Origin: MGBC131033 sp910585655 | GTDB lineage: Bacteria > Bacillota > Clostridia > Lachnospirales > Lachnospiraceae | DNA length: 60,001 nt | Reading direction: 5' to 3' | Assembly (NCBI GenBank): GCA_949502025.1 | Contig: CATBCG010000031.1 | Location: 1-60,001, forward strand | In this document: positions 8,719-17,144 of the stretch, piece after piece | Layout: every line of letters begins with the position of its first letter | Numbering within the stretch: position 1 is the stretch's first letter | The notes under the pieces: generated by a model | What the model was told of the DNA's origin: nothing | Seen by the model: only the letters and a program-made list of their open reading frames with translations | Databases searched by the model: none | Translations under genes and position numbers: made by a program

Positions 8719-8807
8719 AAAATTACTTTCTAACCACAGCAAGATTTTCGGGCAGATCCTTTCCTGACCGGAAATTTTGCTAAGGAGGGTGGTTAGAAAG
8801 CAATTTT
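8719..8807. repeat. 89-base intergenic hairpin between the MATE and response-regulator genes
   Basis: Outer arms AAAATTACTTTCTAACCAC (8719-8737) and GTGGTTAGAAAGCAATTTT (8789-8807) pair over 19 bp with one mismatch. An inner pair, AGCAAGATTTTCGG with CCGGAAATTTTGCT, extends the structure. It is bounded by CAAAATTAC on the left and GGAACTTAAAATAGGAG on the right. The right boundary is the ribosome-site segment of the next gene, and both boundaries resemble the element at 29135-29201. Confidence 0.65.
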
Positions 8808-8834
8808 ACGGAACTTAAAATAGGAGAACAAAGA

Positions 8835-9518
8835 ATGCTATATCGGATTTTAATTGTGGAGGATGACGAGACGATTGCAGGGGCGGTCAAGCGTCAGGTC
8901 GAAAGCTGGGGGCTTTCTGCCCGCTGTATCAAGGATTTTTCCAAAGTGATAGAGGAGTTTTGCCAATATGCGCCGCATTTGGTTCTGATGGATATTACGC
9001 TGCCTTTTTTTAACGGCTATCATTGGTGTAGTGAAATCCGTAAGCTTTCCAAGGTGCCGGTGATTTTCCTTTCTTCGGCGTCGGATAGTATGAATATCGT
9101 AATGGCAGTCAATATGGGAGCGGATGATTTTCTGGCTAAACCGTTTGATTTGGAGGTGCTGACGGCAAAAGTACAGGCAGTGCTGCGGCGGACGTATGAT
9201 TTTGGAATGCCTGCCGATTTGCTGAGCTGCCGGGGGGCGGTGTTGGATCAGGCGGATGCTTCCCTGCGGACAGAGACGGGAGAGCGGGTAGAACTGACCA
9301 AAAACGAATACCGCCTGTTGCAGATTTTGTTTGAAAATCAAGGCAAGGTCGTCAGCCGGGATACGATGATGACAAAGCTTTGGGAAAGTGATGCCTATGT
9401 GGATGAAAATACTTTGAACGTCAATATGGCTAGGCTGCGGAAAAAGCTGGAGCAGGTAGGCTTTTCGGATCTGATTGTCACCCGGAAGGGGATCGGATAT
9501 TTGATTGAAAAAGTGTGA
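8835..9518 (+). CDS. OmpR/PhoB-family response regulator (BceR-like)
   Basis: This 227-residue regulator has a receiver domain with the acidic pocket at VEDDE and the phospho-accepting D53 in LMDITLPFF, a switch lysine in the LAKPFDLEVL segment, and a C-terminal winged helix ending KGIGYLIEK. It should bind DNA upstream of the ABC genes at 10871-13652 once phosphorylated by the kinase encoded next. In the known Bce systems this two-component pair answers to cell-wall-active peptides together with the ABC transporter itself. A modest GGAG ribosome site precedes the ATG, after a long hairpin. Confidence 0.88.
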   Translation: MLYRILIVEDDETIAGAVKRQVESWGLSARCIKDFSKVIEEFCQYAPHLVLMDITLPFFNGYHWCSEIRKLSKVPVIFLSSASDSMNIVMAVNMGADDFLAKPFDLEVLTAKVQAVLRRTYDFGMPADLLSCRGAVLDQADASLRTETGERVELTKNEYRLLQILFENQGKVVSRDTMMTKLWESDAYVDENTLNVNMARLRKKLEQVGFSDLIVTRKGIGYLIEKV

Positions 9519-9596
9519 CAGATAGGCGGATTGATAGGTGGGTAGAGACGAAAAGAGACAAAGAGAAAAAAGAGATAGAAGGAGAAGGAGCGAACT

Positions 9597-10709
9597 ATGA
9601 GACAGGAAGATTCCAGTCAGGGAAAGGGCGGTCGGCTGTTATTTCGTTATATCCGCCATCATCGGAAAAGCCTGCTGTTACTGGGGATGTCCGTTATGAT
9701 ATTTTTTCTTGTATTTCTGGCATATCGTCTGGAATGGGAGGCGGTCTGGTATGCGGGAGCGCTTTGCATGGTACTTTGGCTGGTAGCCGCTCTTCTTGAT
9801 CTGTATTATTATAGCCGCAGGCATCATCAAATGTGTCAGATGGCAAACCCGATAAAGATAAATGAGAATTTTGACGGGCGGCAGGCGGCAGGGGAGGAAC
9901 TGGTGACCTCTTATATGCTGCCGGACAGCAGACTCCTTCCGCAGCCTCAAAACTTGATTGAAGAGGATTATCAAAGCTTAATAGAGGCGCTGCTACAGGA
10001 ACGCTCGCTTCTGCTACAGGAATACAGTCGAAGAAAACAGGAACGAACGGATTATGAAACGATGTGGGCGCATCAGATTAAAACACCGATTGCCGCTATG
10101 CGCCTGCTGCTTCAGGAGCAGGATATACCGGAATTTCGAGAACTGTCGTCAGAGCTGTTTCAGATAGAACAATATGTGGAAATGATTTTAAATTATATGC
10201 GTCTTGACAGTCCGTCCAATGATTTTGTATTTCGGAAATGCGATTTGGATGATATGATCAAACAGGCAATCCGAAAGTATGCGGCGCAATTTGTCCGAAG
10301 AAAGGTGGCACTTTCCAGGGAGGACACTCATGCAGAGGTAGTGACGGATGAAAAATGGCTGGTGTTTGTTTTGGAACAGTTGATTTCAAACGCTTTGAAA
10401 TATACGTCCGCAGGGGAGATTTTGATTTATCAGGCGGATGCGCCGGTGGAAAATTCCATACAGGCTCAAAAGGTACTTCTTGTGATTCGGGACAGCGGGA
10501 TCGGTATTGCAGCGGAAGATTTGCCGCGTATTTTTGAGAAAGGTTACACCGGATTAAATGGGAGGACAGGTGAAAAATCCACGGGGATTGGGCTTTATCT
10601 GTGCAAACGGATTTTAGATAAGCTTGGAACGAGGATTTGGGTGGAATCAAAACCAGGGAACGGAACGAAGGTTTATCTGGAACTGGAGCGTTATCTTTCA
10701 ACATTGTAA
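9597..10709 (+). CDS. Intramembrane-sensing sensor histidine kinase (BceS-like)
   Basis: This 370-residue kinase has two transmembrane segments close together at about residues 28-45 and 49-66 with almost no extracellular loop, the hallmark of intramembrane-sensing kinases. The phospho-accepting H159 lies in WAHQIKTPIAAMRLLL. The ATPase domain has the N box (EQLISNALKYTS), a G1 box (IRDSGIGIAAEDLPRIFEKGYTG) and a G2 box (KSTGIGLYLCKRI). In Bce modules such kinases do not sense the peptide alone but through the partner permease. GGAGAAGGAG precedes the ATG. A hairpin terminator separates it from the ABC pair. Confidence 0.88.
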   Translation: MRQEDSSQGKGGRLLFRYIRHHRKSLLLLGMSVMIFFLVFLAYRLEWEAVWYAGALCMVLWLVAALLDLYYYSRRHHQMCQMANPIKINENFDGRQAAGEELVTSYMLPDSRLLPQPQNLIEEDYQSLIEALLQERSLLLQEYSRRKQERTDYETMWAHQIKTPIAAMRLLLQEQDIPEFRELSSELFQIEQYVEMILNYMRLDSPSNDFVFRKCDLDDMIKQAIRKYAAQFVRRKVALSREDTHAEVVTDEKWLVFVLEQLISNALKYTSAGEILIYQADAPVENSIQAQKVLLVIRDSGIGIAAEDLPRIFEKGYTGLNGRTGEKSTGIGLYLCKRILDKLGTRIWVESKPGNGTKVYLELERYLSTL

Positions 10710-10717
10710 GAATGAAG

Positions 10718-10760
10718 AGAGAAATGTAAGCCAAAGAAATGGCAAAGCATTTCTCTTTTT
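10718..10760 (+). terminator. Probable terminator after the sensor kinase
   Basis: AGAGAAATG pairs with CATTTCTCT around a 21-base loop and runs straight into a T-tract. A TATACT box at 10763-10768 lies just beyond, so the ABC genes may start a new transcript here. That is the expected layout for an inducible Bce-type target promoter, but no convincing -35 box was found. Confidence 0.5.
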
Positions 10761-10870
10761 GTTATACTAGGCGTGTCATCAGATAAGCCCGGTGGGTGGG
10801 CGTAGAAGACAGAGATAGAAAAGGGCGTTAGGACGGCGGACGGTCGGCTGCCCGGAAAAGAGGAAAAAAC

Positions 10871-11638
10871 ATGGCGATTTTAGAGGTTCACAATTTAAAA
10901 AAGGTGTATACCACTCGTTTTGGCGGGAATCAGGTTCAGGCGCTTTCCGACGTTACATTTTCGGTAGAACAGGGCGAATATGTAGCGATTATGGGGGAGT
11001 CTGGTTCCGGGAAAACAACACTTTTAAACATCCTGGCGGCGCTCGACCGTCCGACCAGCGGCGAGGTGCTGTTAAACGGCGCCAATATTGTATCAATTAA
11101 AGAAAAAGATATTTCTGCATTCCGGCGGAACAATCTGGGCTTTGTGTTTCAGGATTTTAATTTGCTGGATACATTTTCTTTAAAAGACAATATTTTCCTG
11201 CCGCTGGTACTGGCGGGCAGGCATTATAAGGAAATGGAAGAACGACTGATACCGATTTCAGAACGGCTTGGTATCCGGGAATTATTGGAGAAGTATCCGT
11301 ATGAAATATCCGGCGGACAGAAACAGAGAGTTGCTGTGGCACGGGCATTGATTACGGAGCCGCAGTTGATTTTGGCAGATGAGCCGACGGGAGCGTTAGA
11401 TTCCCGTTCGACGGACAGTCTGCTCCGTCTGTTTTCGGAAATCAACCGGGAAGGGCAGACGATTTTAATGGTAACGCACAGTACCAAGGCAGCCAGCAGC
11501 GCGGGACGGGTGCTGTTTATCAAGGATGGCGAGGTGTTCCATCAGATTTATAAAGGAGATTCAACGACCGAAGAGATGTATCAAAAGATTTCGGATACGT
11601 TGACGATGCTTGCGACAGGTGGTGTGAGAAATGAATAG
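10871..11638 (+). CDS. ABC transporter ATP-binding protein (BceA-like)
   Basis: The 255-residue ATPase has Walker A GESGSGKTT near residue 45, the Q-loop VFQDFNLLDTFS, the signature ISGGQKQRVAVARAL and Walker B LILADEPTGALD, followed by the switch histidine in MVTHSTK. It is of the MacB/LolD/BceA class. The permease gene overlaps its end by 8 bases, which implies coupled translation. With the kinase and regulator upstream it forms a complete peptide-detoxification and sensing module of the bacitracin-resistance type. The actual inducing peptide cannot be deduced. Confidence 0.9.
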   Translation: MAILEVHNLKKVYTTRFGGNQVQALSDVTFSVEQGEYVAIMGESGSGKTTLLNILAALDRPTSGEVLLNGANIVSIKEKDISAFRRNNLGFVFQDFNLLDTFSLKDNIFLPLVLAGRHYKEMEERLIPISERLGIRELLEKYPYEISGGQKQRVAVARALITEPQLILADEPTGALDSRSTDSLLRLFSEINREGQTILMVTHSTKAASSAGRVLFIKDGEVFHQIYKGDSTTEEMYQKISDTLTMLATGGVRNE

Positions 11639-13652
11639 AGTATTTTATCCAAAGCTGGCGCTGATCAATATGCGAAAAAATGCCAGGATGTATATTCCGT
11701 ATCTGCTGACGTGTATTGGGACAGTAATGATGTATTTTATGATCCATTCCCTTTCTTGTAACAGCGGTATAAAAAGTTTGCGCGGGAGTGATTCGATCCG
11801 CAGTATGCTGGGGATGGGTGTTTGGGTGACGGCGATATTTGCTTTTATTTTCCTGTTTTATACGAACAGTTTTTTAATCAAAGGCAGAAAAAAGGAATTT
11901 GGGCTTTATAATATTTTAGGGATGGAAAAGCGGCATTTATCCCGGATTATGTTTTATGAAACCTTGTGTACGGCAGTGATCAGCTTAGGGCTTGGTATTT
12001 TAGCGGGGATTTTACTGAACAAGCTGGTGTATTTGGGACTGGTTGCCCTGCTGCAATGCGAAATTCCGCTCGGATTTGAACTTTCTATGGTATCGCTGCG
12101 GGATACGTTGCTGTTATTTGCGATTTTATATCTGCTGATTTTTATAAACAGTTTTCGTCAGATTCATTTGGCAAAGCCGGTAGAATTGCTTTCCGGCGGG
12201 CAGACCGGAGAAAAGGAGCCAAAAGCAAAATGGCTGTTGGCTTTGGCTGGAGTGCTGTGTCTGGGCGGAGGGTATTACATCGCAGTGTCAACAGAAAATC
12301 CGGTAGCGGCAATCAGCTTGTTTTTTGTGGCAGTCGTCCTGGTTATCATCGGAACTTATCTGCTGTTTACGGCAGGAAGCATTGCCCTGCTAAAGCTGCT
12401 GCGGAAAAATAAAAGATACTATTACCGGACAAGGGCTTTTATTTCTGTATCTGGTATGATGTACCGGATGAAGCAGAATGCAGCCGGATTGGCAAATATT
12501 TGTATTCTTTCGACTATGGTGCTGGTGATGCTTTCCTCTACCTTATCTATGTATCTGGGGATGGAGAATATGCTAAATACTCGTTATGCCAGAAGTATCA
12601 TGATTACTGCCTGGGCTTATGACGAGGAGTCCATTCAGAAGATCAAAGGGATGGTTGGAACGATTTTGGATAATCAAGGCGCACAGGCAGAGGAAATCTT
12701 AGATTATACGTTGCTAAACTTTAGCGGGATGCAGGAAGGTGATTTCTTTAACACGGATACTTCTTCTGTCAATGGAGCAGTAGAGGAATTGAGCCGGTTG
12801 GGCGATTTAAGAGATTTGTACATTTTGACCTGGAAGGATTATCAGCAGGCAGTAGAAGAAGCAGGAGGAGAGGCGGCAGAACAGCCGGAGGAAGGAACAG
12901 TTTTATTTTATAGTAAACACAGCTATCCATATGAGACCTTGAAGTTATTTGATATGGAACTGCCAATAAAGGAAAAACTGCCGGAATTTATAGAGATTGG
13001 CGAAAGCCAGGCTAATTTGGTTGAATCCTATTATCTGGTGGTGCGTGACAGTAAGATGCTAGAGTTGTTGGGAAAAAAGCAGGAGGAGGTATATAAGAAA
13101 AATGCTTCTTTTATCAAATATATCTATGGGTTTGAGTTGGAAGAAAGTGCAGAGAAGGAGATCACAGTCGGAAGGTCAATCCATAAGGCAATCCAAGAGG
13201 ATGAAGCGCTTGTGGGCAGTGTAGAATGCCGGGAGGAAGAAAGACAATGGACACTGCTGATGTTCGGAGGGCTGTTCTTTATCGGAATTTTCCTAGGCGC
13301 GCTTTTTATTATGGCGACGATCCTGATTATTTATTACAAACAGATTTCTGAAGGATACGACGATCAGAAGCGTTTTGAAATCATGCAGAAGGTAGGTTTG
13401 GGGAAGAGCGAAGTCAAAAAAGCCATTCATTCTCAGGTGCTGATGGTGTTCTTCCTGCCATTGGGCTTGGCAGGGCTTCATCTGGCGTTTGCGTTCCCGA
13501 TTATCAGAGAGATTTTAATGCTGATGAGCCTGACGAATTCCAAGCTGTTCTTACTTTGTACAATAGGAAGCTTTTTGGTGTTTGGCGTGTGCTATATTGC
13601 AGTATATTTGCTGACGACAAAGGTGTATTACCGGATTGTACGATGGGAATAA
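11631..13652 (+). CDS. FtsX-type ABC permease (BceB-like)
   Basis: This 673-residue membrane protein has the ten-helix plan of BceB permeases. One helix near the N-terminus is followed by a three-helix FtsX bundle, further helices up to about residue 300, a roughly 200-residue extracellular domain at about 315-535 (rich in E, K and Y), and a final three-helix bundle. The cytoplasmic KGRKKEFGLYNILGMEK motif after the second helix is typical. The extracellular domain is where Bce permeases contact their peptide-lipid target. The gene starts inside the end of the ATPase gene (8-base overlap). Confidence 0.9.
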   Translation: MNRVFYPKLALINMRKNARMYIPYLLTCIGTVMMYFMIHSLSCNSGIKSLRGSDSIRSMLGMGVWVTAIFAFIFLFYTNSFLIKGRKKEFGLYNILGMEKRHLSRIMFYETLCTAVISLGLGILAGILLNKLVYLGLVALLQCEIPLGFELSMVSLRDTLLLFAILYLLIFINSFRQIHLAKPVELLSGGQTGEKEPKAKWLLALAGVLCLGGGYYIAVSTENPVAAISLFFVAVVLVIIGTYLLFTAGSIALLKLLRKNKRYYYRTRAFISVSGMMYRMKQNAAGLANICILSTMVLVMLSSTLSMYLGMENMLNTRYARSIMITAWAYDEESIQKIKGMVGTILDNQGAQAEEILDYTLLNFSGMQEGDFFNTDTSSVNGAVEELSRLGDLRDLYILTWKDYQQAVEEAGGEAAEQPEEGTVLFYSKHSYPYETLKLFDMELPIKEKLPEFIEIGESQANLVESYYLVVRDSKMLELLGKKQEEVYKKNASFIKYIYGFELEESAEKEITVGRSIHKAIQEDEALVGSVECREEERQWTLLMFGGLFFIGIFLGALFIMATILIIYYKQISEGYDDQKRFEIMQKVGLGKSEVKKAIHSQVLMVFFLPLGLAGLHLAFAFPIIREILMLMSLTNSKLFLLCTIGSFLVFGVCYIAVYLLTTKVYYRIVRWE

Positions 13653-13676
13653 GTAAAAAATGAAAAAGAATTCTAC

Positions 13677-13718
13677 AAAGTGGTGTCTGGAAAATGATTT
13701 TCCAAGACACCACTTTTT
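13677..13718. terminator. Bidirectional terminator between the Bce permease and GH3 genes
   Basis: AAAGTGGTGTCT...GGAAAA pairs with TTTTCC...AGACACCACTTT with one bulge around a TGA loop; T-runs flank it on both strands. It lies between two convergent genes and can serve both. Confidence 0.75.
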
Positions 13719-13723
13719 GTTAT

Positions 13724-15436
13724 CTACTTATCAGCGTTGAACAATCCAACAAACGCATCGACTGGAGAAACACCCTGGAATTCGCTCTCTCCGGCGATTT
13801 TCTCTACCAAAGTCTCTACCACGATATCTTCGGAAGTATAGGCGTTGATATAGGTCGGGATTCTTGGTGCGTCTAACAGATGGTATGGATTGTCGATAGA
13901 AACCATCATCGTCGGCACATCATGGATCATTCCCGGTACGGTGCCGCGCTTGCCCGGCCAGGTGATACGGGCGGCGCTGTCGGAACCGTTTGTCTCGATG
14001 TTGCAGAAATAGAGGATTACATCGTATTTCTTTTTAAAGTCCGCTACCTTGCTGCGGGCAATTTCGTTGGCAATCTCTTCGTTTTCTGCATCGTATTCCG
14101 TAACATGAAAGCCCTTTTCCTGAAGCTTTTCGACAAACAGCTTTGCGTAACCGCCGCGGGTATTATGGTAGCCCGGCTGGTCGCCGATGGTAATGACATA
14201 AATATTTTTCTGTTTTTCCGGATTTAACGGCAGCAGATGCTGGGTATCTTTGACTAAGGTAATACCACGATTGGCGATTTCTTTTGCCAGAGCGTGACCT
14301 TCGCCCTTTTCAAATACCTCAAGCGCCTCTACCGGAGGGACAAGCGTACCGTTGGCTTTTTTGGTATGCAGGTTTGCCTTTGCCTTTAAAGCCAGGATAC
14401 GGGTAATCGCTTCGTCCAGACGTTCCGGCGTAATAACACCATCTTCGATTCCCTGCTTCATGGACTGGAAATCCTCTTCTACATCACGGGTAAAGAGGAA
14501 AATGTCTGCGCCGTTGGCAATGGAAAGCGGAACGGCTTTGCTTCTAGGCATACATTCGGTAAAGCCGCCCATGCTGGTAGCATCCGTAATGATCAGACCG
14601 TTAAAGCCTAACTTGCCGCGGAGCAGGTTGTGATGCAGCTCATAGTTTAAGGAGCCTGGTAAAATATCTTCATCCTTGATATCCGGGTTGTAAAAACGGG
14701 AATAGGAAGGCAGCAGGATATGGGCGGTCATCAGAGATTCGATGCCCTCGTCAATCATACCCTTGTAGACTTTGCCATAGCTGGCGTCCCATTCTTCCAT
14801 GCTGAGACTGTTGATCGAAGCCAGGAAATGCTGGTCACGCTCGTCTACCCCGTCGCCAGGCCAATGCTTGACGCAAGGAATCAGACCACCGTCCCGCATA
14901 CCGCGCGCGATAGCGGAAGCAAATTTTAAGACATGATCCGGATCGGAGCCAAAGGAACGGACGTTGGTAATCGGATTCCGTGGATTATAGTCAATGTCCA
15001 CGACCGGACCGAAGTTCCAGTTGGCGCCGACAGCAGCGCATTCTTTGGCACAGATCAGACCGGTCTGGTAAGCCAGCTCCGGATCTCCGGTAGCGCCGAT
15101 CTGCATCTGGTGTCCGCATGCCGTTCCGTCGGTAATCATATTGCTGGCGCCGCGGTCTAAGTCTCCGGCAATAAACAATGGAATTTCATAGTGATTCTGG
15201 AAATCAGAAATTTTTTCCCGGATATCTTTAGAAGAGGCTCCTCTTAATAAAAAGCCGCATGGCTTTAAGCCGATTTTTTCCAAAGATTCGATCTGCTCGG
15301 CAGCGGTTTGGGTAGTCATGCTGTTAAAAAGGAAAAGCTGACCGACTTTATCGTTTAGACTCATGCTGTCTCTGGTCTGCTCTACCCAGGCGATTTGCTC
15401 GTCGTTTAAGTAAAACGGTTTTGCTCGTAAATCCAT
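13724..15436 (-). CDS. Glycoside hydrolase family 3, beta-N-acetylhexosaminidase-like
   Basis: This 570-residue protein without a signal peptide has the GH3 barrel: NFGPVVDIDYNPRNPITNVR, then KHWPGDG with a DQH triplet corresponding to the D-x-H dyad seen in NagZ-type enzymes, and the nucleophile D285 in IITDATSMGGF. The C-terminal part (after about residue 390) resembles the second alpha/beta domain. The Asp-His dyad suggests removal of N-acetylglucosamine, for example from muropeptides or chitin fragments, rather than a beta-glucosidase. The substrate remains unproven. AGGAGG precedes the ATG. A small hairpin, TCCGGCATAGCCGGA, lies in its 5' leader. Confidence 0.85.
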   Translation of the reverse strand: MDLRAKPFYLNDEQIAWVEQTRDSMSLNDKVGQLFLFNSMTTQTAAEQIESLEKIGLKPCGFLLRGASSKDIREKISDFQNHYEIPLFIAGDLDRGASNMITDGTACGHQMQIGATGDPELAYQTGLICAKECAAVGANWNFGPVVDIDYNPRNPITNVRSFGSDPDHVLKFASAIARGMRDGGLIPCVKHWPGDGVDERDQHFLASINSLSMEEWDASYGKVYKGMIDEGIESLMTAHILLPSYSRFYNPDIKDEDILPGSLNYELHHNLLRGKLGFNGLIITDATSMGGFTECMPRSKAVPLSIANGADIFLFTRDVEEDFQSMKQGIEDGVITPERLDEAITRILALKAKANLHTKKANGTLVPPVEALEVFEKGEGHALAKEIANRGITLVKDTQHLLPLNPEKQKNIYVITIGDQPGYHNTRGGYAKLFVEKLQEKGFHVTEYDAENEEIANEIARSKVADFKKKYDVILYFCNIETNGSDSAARITWPGKRGTVPGMIHDVPTMMVSIDNPYHLLDAPRIPTYINAYTSEDIVVETLVEKIAGESEFQGVSPVDAFVGLFNADK

Positions 15437-15624
15437 GGTGATAACCTCCTGTAAATCCTCTTCCGGATGAATCCGTCTCGAACGAACTCATCTGGAACGG
15501 GCGTAATTTCGTGTATATCCGGCTATGCCGGACAACGGTACAGGTATAGTTTACCATAAGAGGAAGGGAAGGGAAAATGTCTATTTTTCACAAAAGGAAA
15601 AAGAGATTTTGTGAAGTTTCTACA

Positions 15625-16356
15625 TTAGTCATGCCGTTCCTCTGTGCAGTCCCAGGTTTCACAGAAACGTGCCTGAAAGGAGGCTGGTTCCCCGCCTGCA
15701 TAAAGATGGGATTGATCGCCAAAGCTGCTGACGCGAAAGCTGGCTTTGCCTTCCCGCCGTTCCTCGCTGTAAATGGTGGTGACAGAGCTTGGAGCAGCGC
15801 ATAAATGGTGCCAGAGTATCATCGGCGAAACATTCATCAGATGGCTTAACAGAACACATTCTACGCCGAAATGGCAAAACAGGGCGATGGTATCCCGGTT
15901 CCGTTGCTCGACCAGGTACAGGTTTCCATCCCGTACATAGCCATGCCTTGCCAGAAGAGTGTCCAGTCCGGCAGTGACGCGCTGATACTCTTCTCTTACC
16001 TTGGCATTCTGCATGACAGTCGGCTCCGTCCAGCGGTCGGAATCATAAAATTCCGGGATAGCCGTCCAGTCTTCCGGCAGCCAGTCCCAAGCGATATGAG
16101 TTCTGTCAGGCGAGTCCGGACGTATAATCCGGGCATCAAATTCCTGCAGCCAGTCCTGCTCCTCCGCCTCCATCTGCTTTCGCTCTAATGTGAGGGAAGC
16201 CGTAGCTTTGGCTCGTCCAAGCGGAGAAACATAGAGCTTCGTCAAAGTCTCTTTTTCCAGCTTGTCCGCTAAAAGCGCTGCTTCCCTCCAGCCTTTTTCC
16301 GTTAAAGAGTCGTGTTCGTAGTCCGGATCACCGTGTCGGATAATAAGAATACGCAT
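15625..16356 (-). CDS. Histidine phosphatase family protein (phosphoglycerate-mutase-like)
   Basis: The 243-residue protein opens with MRILIIRHGDPDY, the RHG motif holding the catalytic histidine (H8), and has the second conserved region SPLGRAKATASL and a later FCHFGVECVLLSHL histidine. Known members include cofactor-dependent phosphoglycerate mutases, cobalamin phosphatases and broad phosphatases. The length and the central WLQEFDAR region fit a stand-alone cytosolic phosphatase of uncertain substrate. It stands alone between the GH3 gene and bioY, with about 190 bases after its stop and 107 before its start. Confidence 0.83.
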   Translation of the reverse strand: MRILIIRHGDPDYEHDSLTEKGWREAALLADKLEKETLTKLYVSPLGRAKATASLTLERKQMEAEEQDWLQEFDARIIRPDSPDRTHIAWDWLPEDWTAIPEFYDSDRWTEPTVMQNAKVREEYQRVTAGLDTLLARHGYVRDGNLYLVEQRNRDTIALFCHFGVECVLLSHLMNVSPMILWHHLCAAPSSVTTIYSEERREGKASFRVSSFGDQSHLYAGGEPASFQARFCETWDCTEERHD

Positions 16357-16463
16357 AGAGAATCTCCCTTCTTATAATAAAGTAAAATAAGTTTTAACAT
16401 ACAACATACTGCCATAACACAGTATAGCATAGTTGGAGTGGAGTTTCTATGTATTTTTTGAAG

Positions 16464-17027
16464 CTATGCCGAAGCGCGGATTCCCTTTTGGATTGCCAGA
16501 CTGACCGGAAATGCGGCGATAACAGAAAGAATGTCTTTCACCAAATAAGGTACGGACACCTGTAGAAAGGCAAGCAGAAGAGAATGCCCGGAAAGGATCG
16601 CGAACTGCAAAACGCCAAACAGGTGACAGCACGCCAACCCTATCATGGCAAGTAGAAACACAAGAAACGGCTTCTGGCTGCGGCTTCCCAGACCACAAAA
16701 GAATGCCATTGGAAGGAAGCCATATAAAAAGCCTCCGGCTAAGCTGACAAAACTGCCGGGACCGCCGCTAAAGCCTGCGAAAACAGGGACGCCAATCAGT
16801 CCCAGCAGCAGATAGACCAAAACAGAGGCAGAACCTTGCCAGATACCCAGGGTAAATCCGGCTAGAGCGACTGCGAAAGTCTGCATAGTGATTGGAACGC
16901 CACTTGGAAGCGGAATGGATATCTGTGATAGAACAGCAAGGATAGCCGCCATCATACCAGTAAGAACAATGGTCTTGGAACGAAGTCTTGAGGCTGCGCC
17001 TGTGGAAGAAAAGTTCATACGGTTCAT
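16464..17027 (-). CDS. bioY: Biotin transporter substrate-specific subunit BioY
   Basis: This 187-residue membrane protein has six predicted helices and BioY features: QISIPLPSGVPITMQTFAVAL near residue 40, then LLLGLIGVPVFAGFSGGPG and the GGFLYGFLPMA segment. BioY is the S component of a biotin ECF transporter, working alone or with shared EcfAA'T. AAGGAG precedes the ATG. Its promoter overlaps a BirA-type operator, and birA lies immediately upstream, so biotin uptake is expected to be shut off when BirA is loaded with biotinyl-AMP. Confidence 0.92.
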   Translation of the reverse strand: MNRMNFSSTGAASRLRSKTIVLTGMMAAILAVLSQISIPLPSGVPITMQTFAVALAGFTLGIWQGSASVLVYLLLGLIGVPVFAGFSGGPGSFVSLAGGFLYGFLPMAFFCGLGSRSQKPFLVFLLAMIGLACCHLFGVLQFAILSGHSLLLAFLQVSVPYLVKDILSVIAAFPVSLAIQKGIRASA

Positions 17028-17080
17028 ATTGATTTCTCCTTTTTGTGAAAATTTTTATACCATAGAAAAGTTCTAAAAAC

Positions 17081-17133
17081 AGGATAAAACAAAAAGAACA
17101 GATTGTCAACCTATTTTTTAAAATGGTTGACAA
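17081..17133 (-). promoter_or_regulatory. bioY promoter with BirA-type operator over the -35 box
   Basis: On the minus strand a TTGACA -35 (17104-17109) and TATCCT -10 (17081-17086) are separated by exactly 17 bases. The -35 is part of one half-site of the palindrome TTGTCAACC-N13-GGTTGACAA (17103-17133), a clear BirA-type operator. Binding there would cover the promoter. Confidence 0.8.
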
Positions 17134-17144
17134 TCTGTTCTTTT
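17092..17144 (-). terminator. Hairpin terminating birA and containing the bioY operator
   Basis: A perfect 20-bp stem (17092-17111 with 17125-17144) and 13-base loop overlaps the birA stop codon at 17143-17145. In the minus direction it is followed by TTTTTGTTTT, so it qualifies as an intrinsic terminator for birA. The inner nine bases of each arm are the BirA operator half-sites. Confidence 0.7.

Noticed and set aside
8850..9341. A 163-codon open frame antisense to the response regulator
   Set aside because: The plus-strand receiver and winged-helix motifs are unambiguous; the antisense product has no recognisable features.
10258..10734. A 158-codon open frame antisense to the sensor kinase
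   Set aside because: It lies fully within the kinase ATPase domain and has no ribosome site.
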